The position numbers and the translations under genes were made by a program. Below the pieces are notes generated by a model. That model was given only the letters and a program-made list of their open reading frames with translations, searched no databases and was not told the DNA's origin. From Nematostella vectensis (lineage: Eukaryota; Cnidaria; Anthozoa; Actiniaria; Edwardsiidae), in the NCBI RefSeq assembly GCF_932526225.1, contig NC_064036.1, positions 19,056,953 through 19,120,952 of the forward strand: a stretch of DNA of 64,000 bases. The letters are read 5' to 3'. Shown here piece after piece: positions 46,101 to 58,540 of this stretch (positions are counted from its first letter, which is position 1; each line of letters starts with the position of its first letter).

Positions 46101-49100
46101 TCTGCATGCGGTTGTGCTCCATGATAAATGTCTAGAAAAAAGAATGAGATCATCCACTCTTTAAGACAACAACAGTTGAAAGTTTGTACTTTCCTCAATC
46201 TAACACAATCATAACATATTTTACACATGATAAATGCCTAGAAAAAAAAAGATGATCTTTAGGACAAGAAAACCGTGGAAAATTTCACTTTCCTCATTAC
46301 AACACCAACATAACTCTGTTTCATTCAATGGAACCTCCAAGTTTATCAGGGATGGTTTCCTTATTATTATTAAACAATTCTTGAAGGGACTTACATTCAC
46401 TTGACAGAATTGCTTGGGAGGACCTGCAGGAAAAACTTCAAACTTGTTTCTAGAAAGTGTCAGTGATGTGAGGTTCTTGAGCGAGGACAGAAGCTTTTCC
46501 TTCAGAGCAGAAACAAGAGTCTTTATTTAGGTCAATGTAGAAATATTTGGTAATCAAATACACGGCTCCTTGACTCACAGGAAGTTCAGCGATGTTGTTC
46601 CCTTCAATGTTGAACTCATCAATTCCTGAGCAGTTTGCCAGAGAGTCAGGAAGGGAGCTCAGCTGGTTGTATCTGCACACACAAAAAAAAATAATAAATA
46701 TATTAGTGCAGCCAGGGCACTTAAGTTCAAATGAAAACAACAAATTAAAAAGAACCCTTGAGTTACCTTAGGTAAATGGGTTGTCACAAAAATCAAACCC
46801 TTACAGAAACAAGCATATGAAAGATACCAAAGGGGCGGGGTCAGTTGAACGGCCAGTGGAATAAAGGGACACATAATACAATGTTTCCTTGAATGTTTTC
46901 TATCCTGAAAGAGAGATCACTTGCCATACACCTATGGAATGAGAGAAATCTAAATACCTGAGCCCAAGTCTTGTCATTGCTGTGAGCCTGCCAATGGAGT
47001 CTGGTAGGCTTGGGATGTCATTGTGTTGCAGATCCAATGATGTCATATGCACACAGTTACCAATTTCTGGAATTCATTGATCTGAGTTAGATACACAAAA
47101 TGACCATTACCAGGCCTGGTTTTATCAGTTCCCCTTACCTGATTTTACCAGTTTCCTTAACCTGGTTTTACCAGTTTTCCTAACCTGTTTTACCAGTTTT
47201 CCTAACCTGTTTTACCAGTTTCCCTAACATGGTTTTATTAGTTCTCCTAACCTGGTTTTACCAGTTATTTTTACCATTTTACCATTTATAATACTTATTA
47301 TGATTGAAACCTTTTCCATTGTTCTTGCAAATCCCTTATTTCACTAAAATACCTACCGTATGAATAATTTACAATCTTAAAGAATGGGAAGGGCTTTGAT
47401 TCCCTACTAGCAGAGGCCTCTTTTCTCTGTATTTCGCTGGGCTGGAGCGAGGAAAAGATACCTCTGCCATGGGTGGAAACTGTTTCTGTTGCGCATGCGT
47501 GAGCGTTAATAAGCGACCGACGTGCCAAAACCCGTACCATCGCGCGAAAGCTGTCAATATGCTAATATGTTTGCATGGGTTTAGTCGGAAATCATGAATC
47601 AAACTCCGGTTAGTTCTCTTCTTCGAAAAAAGAAAACAACTGTTCAATTTCAATCACCTAAAACGTCACTAAAAAGATTGAACAACAAACGCAGCAAAGA
47701 CGAGTTTTGTCTTGTTTGTGGGATTAATTTCAAGACATCTGGGCAGGCGAGTTTCTTCAATGAAAATATCGCACAGTTGGATTCGAAGAAAATGTTACAA
47801 AACTTTTTGGTAGATCAGCTATTCCCAGAAGAATATGCAAAACCTGTAAACTGAAGATTGACTCGTTAGTCAAAAGAGAGAAAATTCTGAATGAAGATAA
47901 GGCATTGAATGGCTTCTTTTATAATTCGTCGCGTGATATTTCTACGGCCGTTTAAAATGCGGGCTTATTATCCCGCAGCGGATATACGTATGGTTTAATA
48001 TGAGCTTATTAAATGTGAATGAGGTTAATAACTAGAATACTAATGATGAGGAGAAGGTTAAAAACTAGATATTAACCGTGAATACTAATGGAAGGACCAT
48101 CAAATTAAACCTTGAGTTAAAATGAGCAAAAAAAACAATTTTTTTCCTAAGATTGACAATGTGATAACAAGAACAAATATTAACAATACATCGATTTAAT
48201 TGTCATGAAAGCAGAATTTGTATTTGTAACCCTCGAAATTAAGCAATAAGTTCAGCCTAAATTATATGTGCAATTTTGGAAAATTATTCCAAAGATAGGC
48301 TGTGAGGTGGGTATCTGAGGCATCTACTCACTCCCTCCGCTTGTTCATTTTCATAGACAATTACAGTTCTTGAAAATATATATTTGGCATAATAAAAATA
48401 AGTTGCTTATCTCCCTGTAAGGAAGCTTCATTCTTGCAGAGTGCTTACACTGAAACTCTGAGTTACGAAAATCTTGCAATTCTACTCCACCTTTGGGAAT
48501 TGAGTCAGTGCATGGAGCAACCTCGCTCTGTCTAAATGTTAATTTTGATTGTGAACAGTATTGATCTAATGAGCTTTTCAAATTTGTGCAAACAACCACC
48601 AACTGTCCTGGGTTTTCTTGCAGGTCAATAATAACCTGAACCTTGTTTATTTTTTCCAAAAAAGTCAACTATAATTGAGTTTTGTCTCTTTTTTTTCTTT
48701 AAATAATAACTAGATCATGTAATAAGTCAGTTAAATACCTCGGACGTCGGCAATTCGCCGTATAACAGCCTTCTGGCTGTGCGCCCTCAGGCTGTTATAC
48801 AGCGAACCGCCTTCGCCCTCGCTAATTAACCCTTACTTAGTGGTATAAAGTGCAGTTTGTAATGTGACTACCTTTCACAGTCCCAAAATTGGCTTAAATC
48901 CACTAAGTAGAATGTTTTCTGGAATCAGATACAGTACACTTGTAATTCTATAATGCTATTTCTATAATCAAGAATGTGTTGTTAAGTAAACATTAATGCT
49001 TACCAGCAGGAAGATTCTCTATGTGATTATGAGAAATGTCTAATGTTACAAGATGCACAAGTTGACCTGGAAAGGAAAAGGGTGATTAAAAAACAAAAAA

Positions 49101-52100
49101 TAACAATCTCAACTTTGAGCTGTGGCACATTATAATTACACAAAATTTAAAGTAATGCATGATTTTGAGAGGTGCTTCACTCGAGACTATTTTTCTGTTT
49201 TGGCCAAAACCAATCTTGGGCGAACTTTAGCTAGAACTATAAACTTATCACAAGATTCCTCTTTTAAGATTCACTTTTCATCTGTGACACTTTTTTGTGT
49301 CCATTTGATATACAATATTTTGATAAGCACGAAACATGAAAATCATTACATGGACATTTCATGTAACAAGCAAGGCATGTTGGTTCAGGGAGCTGTACTC
49401 CCTGCTTGGTTAAAGTATATGCTCCATTTTCAAATGCTGATGTCAATAAAAAAAACTCACCAATTACACGTGGAAGAATTTTGATCTTGTTTTCCCTGAG
49501 GCTCAGGCGCTCTAGTAACTGGAATTCAGAAAAGCAACAGTCATTCACAATTGGATGATGTTTTATCCTGTGAACTGTATTGTTTGTGTTACAAAGCAAA
49601 TGAACAAAACTAGACTAATTCAAACTCAGTGATACCTATCATGGGGCATTCAAGACACCTGTCATTAAATAGAAAATGAAACACTAAAACATTTGCTTTA
49701 CCTTAAGGTTGCCAATACCTGATTCAACAACACTGATTCTGTTGAATCTCAGGTAGAGGGTTGTTAGGGTCGTCAGCTTATAGATCACATCAGGTATCTA
49801 CAATTTATAGAAAAAGTTATCAACTGAATATTAGAAAAGTTGTAATAACAAAAGATAAAGTGTCATGTGAGGGCTACTATGCTTTGGGGGGTTGCAATTT
49901 TGGAGCTTTGATTTGGGGAAGGGCCTCAAATTTTAATACAGGGTTTAGGGGAGGGCTCTATTTTTCTAACAGGTATTCTAATAGATTCCCGAACCTCCTT
50001 AAAGTCTGGGATTTCTAAATTTATCTGGGGAGAACCCAGATCCCCTAGAAAATAAGAACATAAATGTAATTAGCCTTCTGCTTGCATTATCATGACTTCT
50101 GTTTGGCTGGTGCTGAAAATCATTAACCTGAAAGTGTGGCTTCTACTTTGTTGTTTATCTTTTGCAGCATTGGTTTAATTAATTTTCCATAATCACTGAA
50201 TTTCCAAATTAATGTTCATATCAATACAACCGAAAGTTTACATGAACGAATTTGATGGATTTAGCTTCTTTGTTCAGGAGGGTTTTCATTTCTGGTCACT
50301 ATAAGGGGGGGGGGGGGGGGGCAGAATCTCCTTTTTTGTTTTAGATTAGGGGAGGGTTGAAGCAGCCCTCCAACCCCCCCCCTCCCCACCCCTGGATAAA
50401 CAATGACTGCTTCCTTACCTCTTTTATTTTATTGTGCCTCAGATCTAGCACTTTCAATTTAGTCAACTTCACAAGATTATCTACAAAGAAATAATATTTC
50501 TGACATGATAATACATTGTAGATCTACACAAGCAGCTCTTAAAGCCCCATTGGCAACGAAAGGGATTGTTGTTGTTTTGAAGTAGCACCATTTGATTGGA
50601 GGACTATAATACGCATAATTATTCACTAACGACACTCGTGGTGCGTGTTTCATCTTGTTTTCACCGGTGAAGAAAGCTTTTCAGCCACTGTTTCCACAGT
50701 ATTTAGGAAGACAAGAACATAACGTAACGAAGAAACGACTAAGCAATGTGTGCTTCAGGATAAGGATCATTGACAAAAAAAGATTGATGTCATCTGAAAA
50801 GATGTTGGTTTATTCCTCGCAATCACTTAAACTTAAAACTATTCTTTGCTTTATCACTGATAAGTACTATAACCTGTAATTAAAAATCTAGGTTAATAAC
50901 CATGAAGCGAGAAGCCAAGGAGAATATATGCCGAACACATACGAAGTATATACTTCATTGCTACGATTGATATTATTTGCACTACCATTTTGTTTTAAAA
51001 AGAAGATGAAAATCATTTTGCAGGTCATACATGAAGTAAAAAATCATTTTTGGTGATGAAAAGGAATGATTTAACAGGTGTTCTGAACCAAATGAACCAT
51101 TCTGAGCCATCTTGTTAAATGTAAAGTATGTGAGCTCTGAATAGACGGAGCGTCAACCCCAAGAAAAGCAAATATTCATGACCTCTTATAGTGTAGATAT
51201 CTCATCTGAGAAAAGACTCCATTGACACGTGTATACCTTTCTTAAAAGACATAAGCAGCGGACAAGAGGGAAACCAGGGAATAAGAAAATTAAAATTCTA
51301 ATAATACCTGGCAAAGTAGTTAAATTGTTTTCACTCAATGCAAGAGTCTCCAAGTTTGGTAGAAGGCCAACTTCGGGGGGTAAGACTGCTATGCGATTAC
51401 CATACAAGTAAAGTTCTCGGAGAGAAGTAAGCTGCAATAATAATAAATAATATTCAAATACTCACCAAAAAGTTTATATTGAATTCTAATTGCTGAGGTC
51501 TTATAGTCTTAAATTACTGGCATATGTGTTACTATTCTTCTGCAGTTATCAGTTTACAAAATTGTTAAATTTTACAAATACACCAACAGAAATGTTTGTT
51601 ATATAATTGAAATCAATTTTAATCTGCAAGGTATACCTCTTTAAGCTCTTTAGGTAGAACTGTCACCTAAAAAGGAAAAAACAGAAGGTACAATGTTAAG
51701 TTTTAGTCTGTCCTCTGAAGATAGTACTTATAAATATATGAAGCATTAAATTGTGTGTGCTTTTGTTTATGATTACGCAAGTGGAAAAAAGGAAGCGAAG
51801 AAATCCTTTCATGTTGATGATAAGATCGGATAACTAGACATTGTTTTCATATGAAATCGCGATTGTCAGTTGATGATTGTAGACTCGCGACAGTTATTTC
51901 AATGGCTAAATGGACCACGCGCAGAAAACACACCAATTGGCATGATAGCCGTCGTATGGCTTAGTCTAACTGAATTAACACAATGTACGATGCAATGGAA
52001 CGTAATATATGCCCGCACGGATCGTGGAGAATGCGTTTTTCTTATGCAAACCGTATAAAGCGATTAACCCACTAATATAAAAGAACAATAATTCATTTCG

Positions 52101-52570
52101 CATAATAAGTTTAGAAAAAGAAGTCCGCACTTCGATCTCCATTAAGTCTAATGACCAAGAAATACGTTTAAAAAAGAGGATATGAAGAACATTAGAAAAC
52201 ACTCTCTCACCGCAGCCTTGCTAAGGTCCAAGCGCGTAGCGCCTTCCTCACGGCATTTCTGGATTTCTTTGTGTATGTCCTACAAAAAGGCAAATTCCAT
52301 GAATATGAAAACATAACTCTTCGTTTCAGGCAGATAATAACAACTCACAAGGTCTGCAGAGGGTGTTGATCGCTTTTTCACTGTGGGTTTGGGCTTGACT
52401 CCCGGCTGCACGGTAATTGTTACTTGTTTCTTCGCCTCTGGATCGTGTTTTTTGTCAGACTTGTGAGCTGTACTGTCATCCGCAGTCAAACTTGCTGCCT
52501 CGCCATAGTCAGCGTTAATATTGAGTGACTGTACATCTGGAGAATCCGTCCTCCCTTTCGTCCTCCTCAT
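40139..52570 (-). CDS. SHOC2: SHOC2 leucine-rich-repeat scaffold of the RAS-MAPK pathway
   Basis: Family role: with MRAS and PP1 it removes an inhibitory phosphate from RAF. Nineteen coding exons: 52349-52570, 52211-52279, 51637-51666, 51308-51431, 50419-50480, 49702-49797, 49461-49518, 49004-49066, 46958-47066, 46579-46672, 46395-46499, 46063-46131, 43520-43631, 43394-43452, 42198-42285, 41866-41935, 41715-41770, 40993-41162, 40139-40204. They sum to 1722 nt, i.e. 573 residues (human 582). Charged N-terminal tail ([12 protein letters not shown], with [11 protein letters not shown]), then about 20 LRRs ([33 protein letters not shown]). The C-terminus [20 protein letters not shown]...[20 protein letters not shown] ends [12 protein letters not shown], matching the human end. 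An upstream in-frame ATG at 52591 is possible. All borders are GT-AG. Introns carry three minisatellites. Confidence 0.97.
42305..43225. repeat. 35-bp minisatellite in SHOC2 intron (parental array)
   Basis: About 26 units of the same repeat as 31560-33390, between exons 42198-42285 and 43394-43452. Variant units (gtggagtcaataagg) are concentrated at its left part and are not seen in the other array. Confidence 0.95.
44400..46010. repeat. 39-bp minisatellite, ~40 units, open on both strands
   Basis: Highly homogeneous units (ctggactgcatcctgcatct, then ttctcagtgtattactacc) in the SHOC2 intron between 43631 and 46063. Because 39 is a multiple of three and the unit lacks stops in some frames, it yields a 562-codon minus ORF (13-residue repeat [13 protein letters not shown]) and a 509-codon plus ORF ([13 protein letters not shown]). 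No splice or start evidence supports either as a gene. Confidence 0.95.
47110..47275. repeat. ~24-bp tandem repeat (taacctggttttaccagttt)
   Basis: Six or seven degenerate units, in the SHOC2 intron upstream of exon 46958-47066. The core aacctggttttaccagtt is itself partly palindromic (ctggttttaccag). Confidence 0.8.
47594..47854 (+). CDS. Orphan Cys-motif ORF inside a SHOC2 intron
   Basis: 86 codons on the strand opposite SHOC2, [16 protein letters not shown] onward. It has a basic N-terminus, then [11 protein letters not shown] (CxxC). A second CxxC (ICKTCKL) lies just past the end in another frame at about 47838-47860, followed by a helical, charged stretch. A one-base frameshift or a short exon could join them into a Cys4 zinc-binding domain. 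It may be a small cnidarian-type zinc protein gene or a transposon-derived remnant. I do not recognise the family. Confidence 0.4.
   Translation: MNQTPVSSLLRKKKTTVQFQSPKTSLKRLNNKRSKDEFCLVCGINFKTSGQASFFNENIAQLDSKKMLQNFLVDQLFPEEYAKPVN
48765..48803. repeat. Short hairpin (gtataacagcct / aggctgttatac)
   Basis: Perfect 11-12 bp inverted arms around a ~15-nt loop in a SHOC2 intron, embedded in GC-rich sequence unlike the flanks. It could be the middle of a small MITE. No termini were defined. Confidence 0.45.
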
Positions 52571-53422
52571 ATTTTGACAGCTAGCTCGCAAAATTATTCG
52601 CAGATTCGTTCAACCAAAAGAACGTTCGGTCGAGCTCCCTATGCGACTCGTATAGTGATGCGGCCTGCGACTAGGCGCACACCTTAGGAAATCTGCACAA
52701 ATCAACGCAGGCCTTCTACATGCTCGCCAGCACAGGCTTAGCTACTCAATGCTGGCTATACTTTGCAGGGAATTTGGGCTGTAGAGTTTCCGTAAGCTGC
52801 AGAATTCATGAGAGTAAACATCCAGCTTACACAAGATACCAGATGGCCGCTAGCAAAATATGGCGGACCGATCAACAACCGCGCGAGACTGGGCCACAGG
52901 AAGCCCGGCTTATAGCAAAAACACAAAACACAGTATATTTTTGCTATAATCAGCTATATAACTACATAACTACATCAATTCACAATATTACTATCAGTGG
53001 TATCAGAGGTCGAGGGCGACAAAATCTTAAACTCAGACAATCAAGAGTTTAGGATAGCAAGTTCTTTTAGAGTGGATCAAAATACTTGGACATTGACATT
53101 AATCTGACCGAGAAGATGAACAAGGGAATATATATTTTCAAAAACAAAATCAAACAATCAAGAAGATTCCCGCTGAAGGAAAATAATGTGTCCGTTCATA
53201 ATTATTAACTGAGGGGACCGGAAATGCGTAGCGGGGCCAACTTAGATATTACCCGGCAGTCTGTGCGAGGTTGTTGATGACCTGAGTTCAACCAAATGAT
53301 TTGTGCGTCAATGGCGGTGAAATAACCGCAAGTTCTCGCTTCACCGCGACTCAGCGATTCGAAAGACGATTTAATATTGTAGCTATATCAATGTGAAAGC
53401 TTTAGATTCGACGGAAGCAGCG
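52571..53422. promoter_or_regulatory. Head-to-head SHOC2/ING intergenic region
   Basis: 852 bp between the divergent starts of SHOC2 (52570) and the ING gene (53423). It presumably holds both 5' UTRs and promoters. No TATA box stands out. Short ORFs here are not supported. Confidence 0.6.
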
Positions 53423-56400
53423 ATGTCGGGCAATATGTACTTGGATCACTATCTCGATGGTAGGCGCCATTTTCGTATGTCCCGCCATTTTTACGGTGAC
53501 CCGCTATTGTTTGTTGCCATCAACACAGTTTACCATTGCACTTATTGAAAGTCCCGAATCGTAGAATCACATGTTTACCTTAGGTAAACCCAATTGATGG
53601 AATATTTTAACAGCTGAGAAGACCGGAGACTATAGAATCCCCTACCGATAGACACACGCGTCGTAATTAGCGTCGAACCTAGGGATTCTATTGCATCCAG
53701 TAAGGCGGGAAAAGTATAATACCAGCCGGCACCTGTTTGATTACACTCGGCAAATATCGACTCTACTCACATGCCTTCTTCTGTGAAAACAGAAAAAACA
53801 TGTGAATTATTATCCCATTTTTTTACAATATCAGCAAAACTGGAAAATGTTTGTTCCTTTATCAACTCAAAGCTTCATTCACACAATTTTATTAACAAAG
53901 TCTAATTTTACTAAGTAAGTAATAACTTAATAAGTGTTTTAGCCAAATTTTCAGAATTTTTAAGTTACTTTTGAAAACGTTTAAACTGCCAAAGGCCATT
54001 AAAAAGGAAAGAACAGTGAAAATCTCCAGAAACAATATTTTTCTTTTTCCTGTATAGTATCATGACTTTCCATACAGATATAGGTCCTTACAAGAGCTTA
54101 CAACTACTAAGTTTATATGACAATTGAAAGGGAAGTCAAAATCATGGTTTTTAGTGGAGCTGTTCACTTATGGTAGTTGTCATATTATTCCCTGCACAAA
54201 CAGAACCCAAATGTGGTTGTGTTCATAATGTATTTTACAGCTAAAAGGAAACAAACTAAACCTCTTCAGTGTTTTGTAATATTTTATAAACTGTAATTGT
54301 CCCAAGCTTTTTCTAAGCAACCAATGTCTATTTGTTTAAGTCACTAGTCTCCTTAAAGAGGTCATTATCCTAGGTTAGGTCCCCAAGAGATCTTTGACTT
54401 TATTTAAAACATTTCTACTGATAAGTGTTTCCCTGTATAGTGTATTATGTCATATAGGCCTTGATTGAATCTAACTGTTAATACTGTACAAGGCCTGTAG
54501 TGTACACATGACTGTGTTTTGAATATGAAGTGACGTTAAGAAATACTTATTATCTGTTTTTTTTTTTACCAGGCATTGAGACTTTACCATTTGAACTCCA
54601 AAGAAACTTCACCCTCATGAAGGAACTGGACCAAAGAGCCCAAGGTAAGTGATATACTTTGATTTAAGTATTGCTACAGATTTGAAGACCAGATGGTCGT
54701 GATAGAGTGATCGTGAATGGTACTAAAAGCTGTTAAAGATGGAAAACTACTGCTTCCCTACCTAATGATCTGAATTAGAGAAAAAAGCAGGATATACAGT
54801 ATTCTTTTCATAGACTGGCATCAATTCCACAGAAGAATAGAATACTCACAGCTGCAAAGTACTAATGCAAACTAATAAGCACTAGTCCCTAGTCTTTGAT
54901 GAATTACAAGTAGAAAGGATACTTGTTGTGTTTGTGATATCTGTTGTATCTTATTTACATCTGTAAATTCTCTGATTTACTAATATAAAAGTTTTAGTTT
55001 GATTACTCAACATACATTGGCTGGTTGTTTTTTTTATGGCAGTTCTTATGCACTGTACATAGTGTAGTCTGTCTTTTTGCTTACTTAGATTTTATGGCAC
55101 TGTTAGCAATAAAGTTAATATATGGGAGATCTTACATTTACAGTGGAACCTGGATATTATGCTACACTTGCTTTCTTAGAAATCCTAAATTCCAGCTTCC
55201 ACTGTATAAGAAAAGTTCAAGAATTTTAAAAGGCTGCATACTTTGTGTTGATTTTGAGGGCATAAGTTAGGATACTGTAATTTTGTAAACCCTTGTTCAA
55301 TAAACTGTATTGTATGTTCTGGTTTGTAATGACTTACTGCCAATGACTGGTTCTTGTGGCAGATCTTCTCAAGGAGATAGACAACATGTCTGATAAATAC
55401 GTAGCTGAAGTACGTAAAATGGACGCTTTACAGAGGACTGACCATTTAAAGAAAATAGAAAATGCTTTCTCTAAAAGCAAGGAGTATGTGGATGACAAGG
55501 TTCAGCTAGCAATGCAGACATATGAGATGGTAAGCGCTGATGTGAGTCCCAGAGGAGGGGAGCCACCGATTTTGCATTAATCCATGAATGTTTAAATCAA
55601 ATAATACAATCAAACATTATGATAGGACCATCAACGTTTTCCACTAAACTGTATATTCATAATTTTTTTCTTTGTGTGTTTACTGCAGGTTGATAAACAC
55701 ATTAGAAAACTTGATCATGACCTTGCAAGATTTGAAGCTGATCTAAAGGAAGAAAGAGCAAAGGAAGCAGGATTATCCTCAGATTATGAAAGTATGTTTG
55801 CCCACAAACTAATGCCTATTTGACTTTTTCTGAAACTCTGTTCCAATTCTTGTTATGTTTGGTTGTTTTGGCTAATCATGGATTATTTGTTTCCAGATGA
55901 CCCAACTCCGCCTAAAAGTAAGTACCAGCCTAGAAGCACGCTAGTTGTGGTCTCCTGCCATTAAAAAAAACAGTAAATATACCATATCTTATCTTGATGT
56001 ACAAGATCTTGGATGAACACATTCAGAACACCATGCATTGCAAGAAAACATAACATGCATGCCCATAGGCTGCATTTGGGGTGGGGGGGGAGGGGATGCC
56101 GGTGTGTTTTTCAAGGCATTCCATGAAAAGTCCAAATTAGTCAATAGAAGCTTTGCTTCCACTTAGGCGGGAAGGATATTCTCAGTGTGCACTCGCCTCA
56201 CATGACACTTCATGTGATTCTAATTCCAACCTGGGCATACTGTATTATGCATGTAAAAACTTTCCATAATAACAAACAATACTACAATCATTATAGTCCA
56301 GCCTTTTTAAATCCTTGTCTATTTTCAGGGGGTAGAGGAAGAAGCAGTAAAAAAGGAGATGGAGAGTCTTCAAAGAAGAAGAGAAAGTAGGGCAACTTAA

Positions 56401-58540
56401 CAATACCCCTAGATATAAGGGAAACTTAACTGTAATTCAAAATTCATATGCACCTTTAAACTTCTAACTTCAGAAGAAATAGATTCATAAAACAAACACA
56501 TTACAAAACGAATCCACAGTTATTCACCTTGCCTACAAATCATATTTCTCAATATTTAATAGCTCACATAAAAGATAACATATTATTTTTACCAAGGGGT
56601 CTTGGATCTTATTGTCTAATAAATATGTGGCATGGTTGTTGTTGCTGCTGCAGACGTGAGTCAAGTCCCGTTAAGCTTGGTCTACCAGGACAAACCTTGT
56701 TTTCACCTGAGGTGGTGCAAGTTCTAGACATGCCCGTTGACCCCAATGAGCCGACATACTGCATCTGTCACCAGGTACAGTCAGCTTAGCCACAGGCCCA
56801 TTGCTAGGGGAGCACAGAATGTGTGTGTACCCCCTCATCTGTCATCAGGTACACCCTCTAGTCAGTATAGCCACAGGCCCATTGCTAGGGGAGCACAGAA
56901 TGTGTGTGTACCCCCTCATCTGTCATCAGGTACACCCTCTAGTCAGTATAGCCACAGGCACATTGCTAGGGGAGCACAGAATGTGTGTGTACCCCCTCAT
57001 CTGTCATCAGGTACACCCTCTAGTCAGCATAGCCACAGGCCCGTTGCTAGGGGAGCACAGAATGTGTGTGCACCCCCTCATCTGTCATCAGGTACACCCT
57101 CTAGTCAGCATAGCCACTGGCACACAGCTGGGGGGTGCACAGGGTGAGTGTGTATCCCCTCATCTGTCATCAGGTACACCCTCTAGTCAGCATAGCCACA
57201 GGCACACAGCTGGGGGGGGTGCGCAGGGGGTGTGTGTACCCCCTCATCTGTCATCAGGTACACCCTCTAGTCAGCATAGCCACAGGCCCATTGCTAGGGG
57301 AGCACAGAATGTGTGTGTACTCTCTCATCTGTCATCAGGTACACCCTCTAGTCAGCATAGCCACAGGCACACAGCTGGGGGGAGCACAGAATGTGTGTGT
57401 ACCCCCTCATCTGTCATCAGGTTCACCCTCTAGTCAGCATAGCCACAGGCACACAGCTGGGGGGGGGGTGCGCAGGGGGTGTGTGTACCCCCTCATCTGT
57501 CATCAGGTACACCCTCTAGCCAGTATAGCCACAGGCACATTGTTAGGCTGTTTGCAGGGTGTCGTGTACCCCCTCATCTACTCCTCTTAACCTACCTTCT
57601 AATTTTTCCCATCTGATGCATCTGCAAACACCCCAACTTTGTACAAGTTGTCATAAGCTAGCTGACACACCCAGCATTTTTTATTAATATTTCTTTAAAC
57701 TCTTTGTCAAAGGTATCTTATGGGGAGATGATCGGCTGTGATAACATGGAGGTAAGATGAACATCACCATTGCACCCTTTCCACCTCCCCCAGACCCCCT
57801 ACCCCTCCTGCCAGGTTCAGCGATGCCAAGAACCCCTCACCAATCTGCCAGGTTCAGCGATGCCGAGAGAAGTGCCATTTACTCTTGTCAAATATCCCAT
57901 TAAATGTTTTCCCTGCCCTTTCTGCCAGGTACAGTAATGATGAAAAAAGTGCCACTTTTTCTTGTTTAGAGTCACATTGAATGGTTCCCACACCCCTTCT
58001 GTGGGCATACCCCTTCTGTGAGCAATGCTGATTAAAGTGCCATTTTCTCTTGTCTAGTGTCCCATTGAATGGTTTCATTTCCCTTGTGTTGGACTGGTGG
58101 CCAAGCCCAAAGGAAAGTGGTAAGTCAAACAATTGTGTTAAGGATAAGTAATATCAAGGAAGACATGCCTGCATACTGTTTACTCACAAGAAGACCTAGG
58201 GTGGGGTTAAAGCAAGGCTGAATCAGGGGCGAGAGGGGGATGTTTGCATTGGGTAGATATATGAATTTTTCCTTCTCATGTCCATTTTCTAGTTTATCCA
58301 CCTCCTTTTATAGAGTTTGTACCCTCCCTTTCCTTTGGCTGGATTTTTTCATGGGGAAAACACACCCCAATTTAATACTGTATGTGTGATTGGTGCAAGA
58401 CTTTTCTTGTACATTCTAAAAGGCCCATGCTGTAGGCCCTATGCCACTTCATAAATGTTCATTTATGAACTTGTATCATTTCTTTGTTTTTGTCTTTAAG
58501 GTACTGTCCAAAATGCTCTCAAGACAGAAAGAAGAAATAG
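53423..58540 (+). CDS. ING4/ING5-type PHD-finger chromatin protein
   Basis: Reader of H3K4me3 that targets histone acetyltransferase complexes, in the nucleus. Ten exons: 53423-53459, 54573-54644, 55363-55529, 55689-55791, 55897-55917, 56329-56386, 56654-56774, 57713-57751, 58058-58119, 58501-58540, totalling 720 nt, 239 residues (human ING5 is 240). The N-terminal ING dimerisation helices ([40 protein letters not shown]) are followed by a Lys/Arg-rich nuclear localisation region ([13 protein letters not shown]). The PHD finger is [20 protein letters not shown] ... [10 protein letters not shown] ... WYCPKCSQ, with all Cys/His ligands and the Trp present. The C-terminus is basic (DRKKK). The 5' splice site of exon 56654-56774 is followed by a minisatellite that repeats it. 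ING4 and ING5 cannot be separated here. Confidence 0.96.
56775..57590. repeat. 81-bp minisatellite made from an ING exon-intron junction
   Basis: About ten units starting immediately after exon 56654-56774. Each contains catctgtcatcag|gtacac, which resembles the true exon end and donor catctgtcaccag|gtacag, plus intron-like sequence (tagccacaggc...gcacagaatgtgtgtg). A unit length divisible by three gives long plus-strand ORFs in three frames. These are not considered genes. Confidence 0.9.

Noticed and set aside
47369-47653. Minus ORFs in the SHOC2 intron
   Set aside because: No LRR similarity and no suitable splice borders; not part of SHOC2.
56737-57590. Long plus-strand ORFs rich in the repeat [14 protein letters not shown]
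   Set aside because: By-products of the 81-bp minisatellite in the ING intron; the period is divisible by three.
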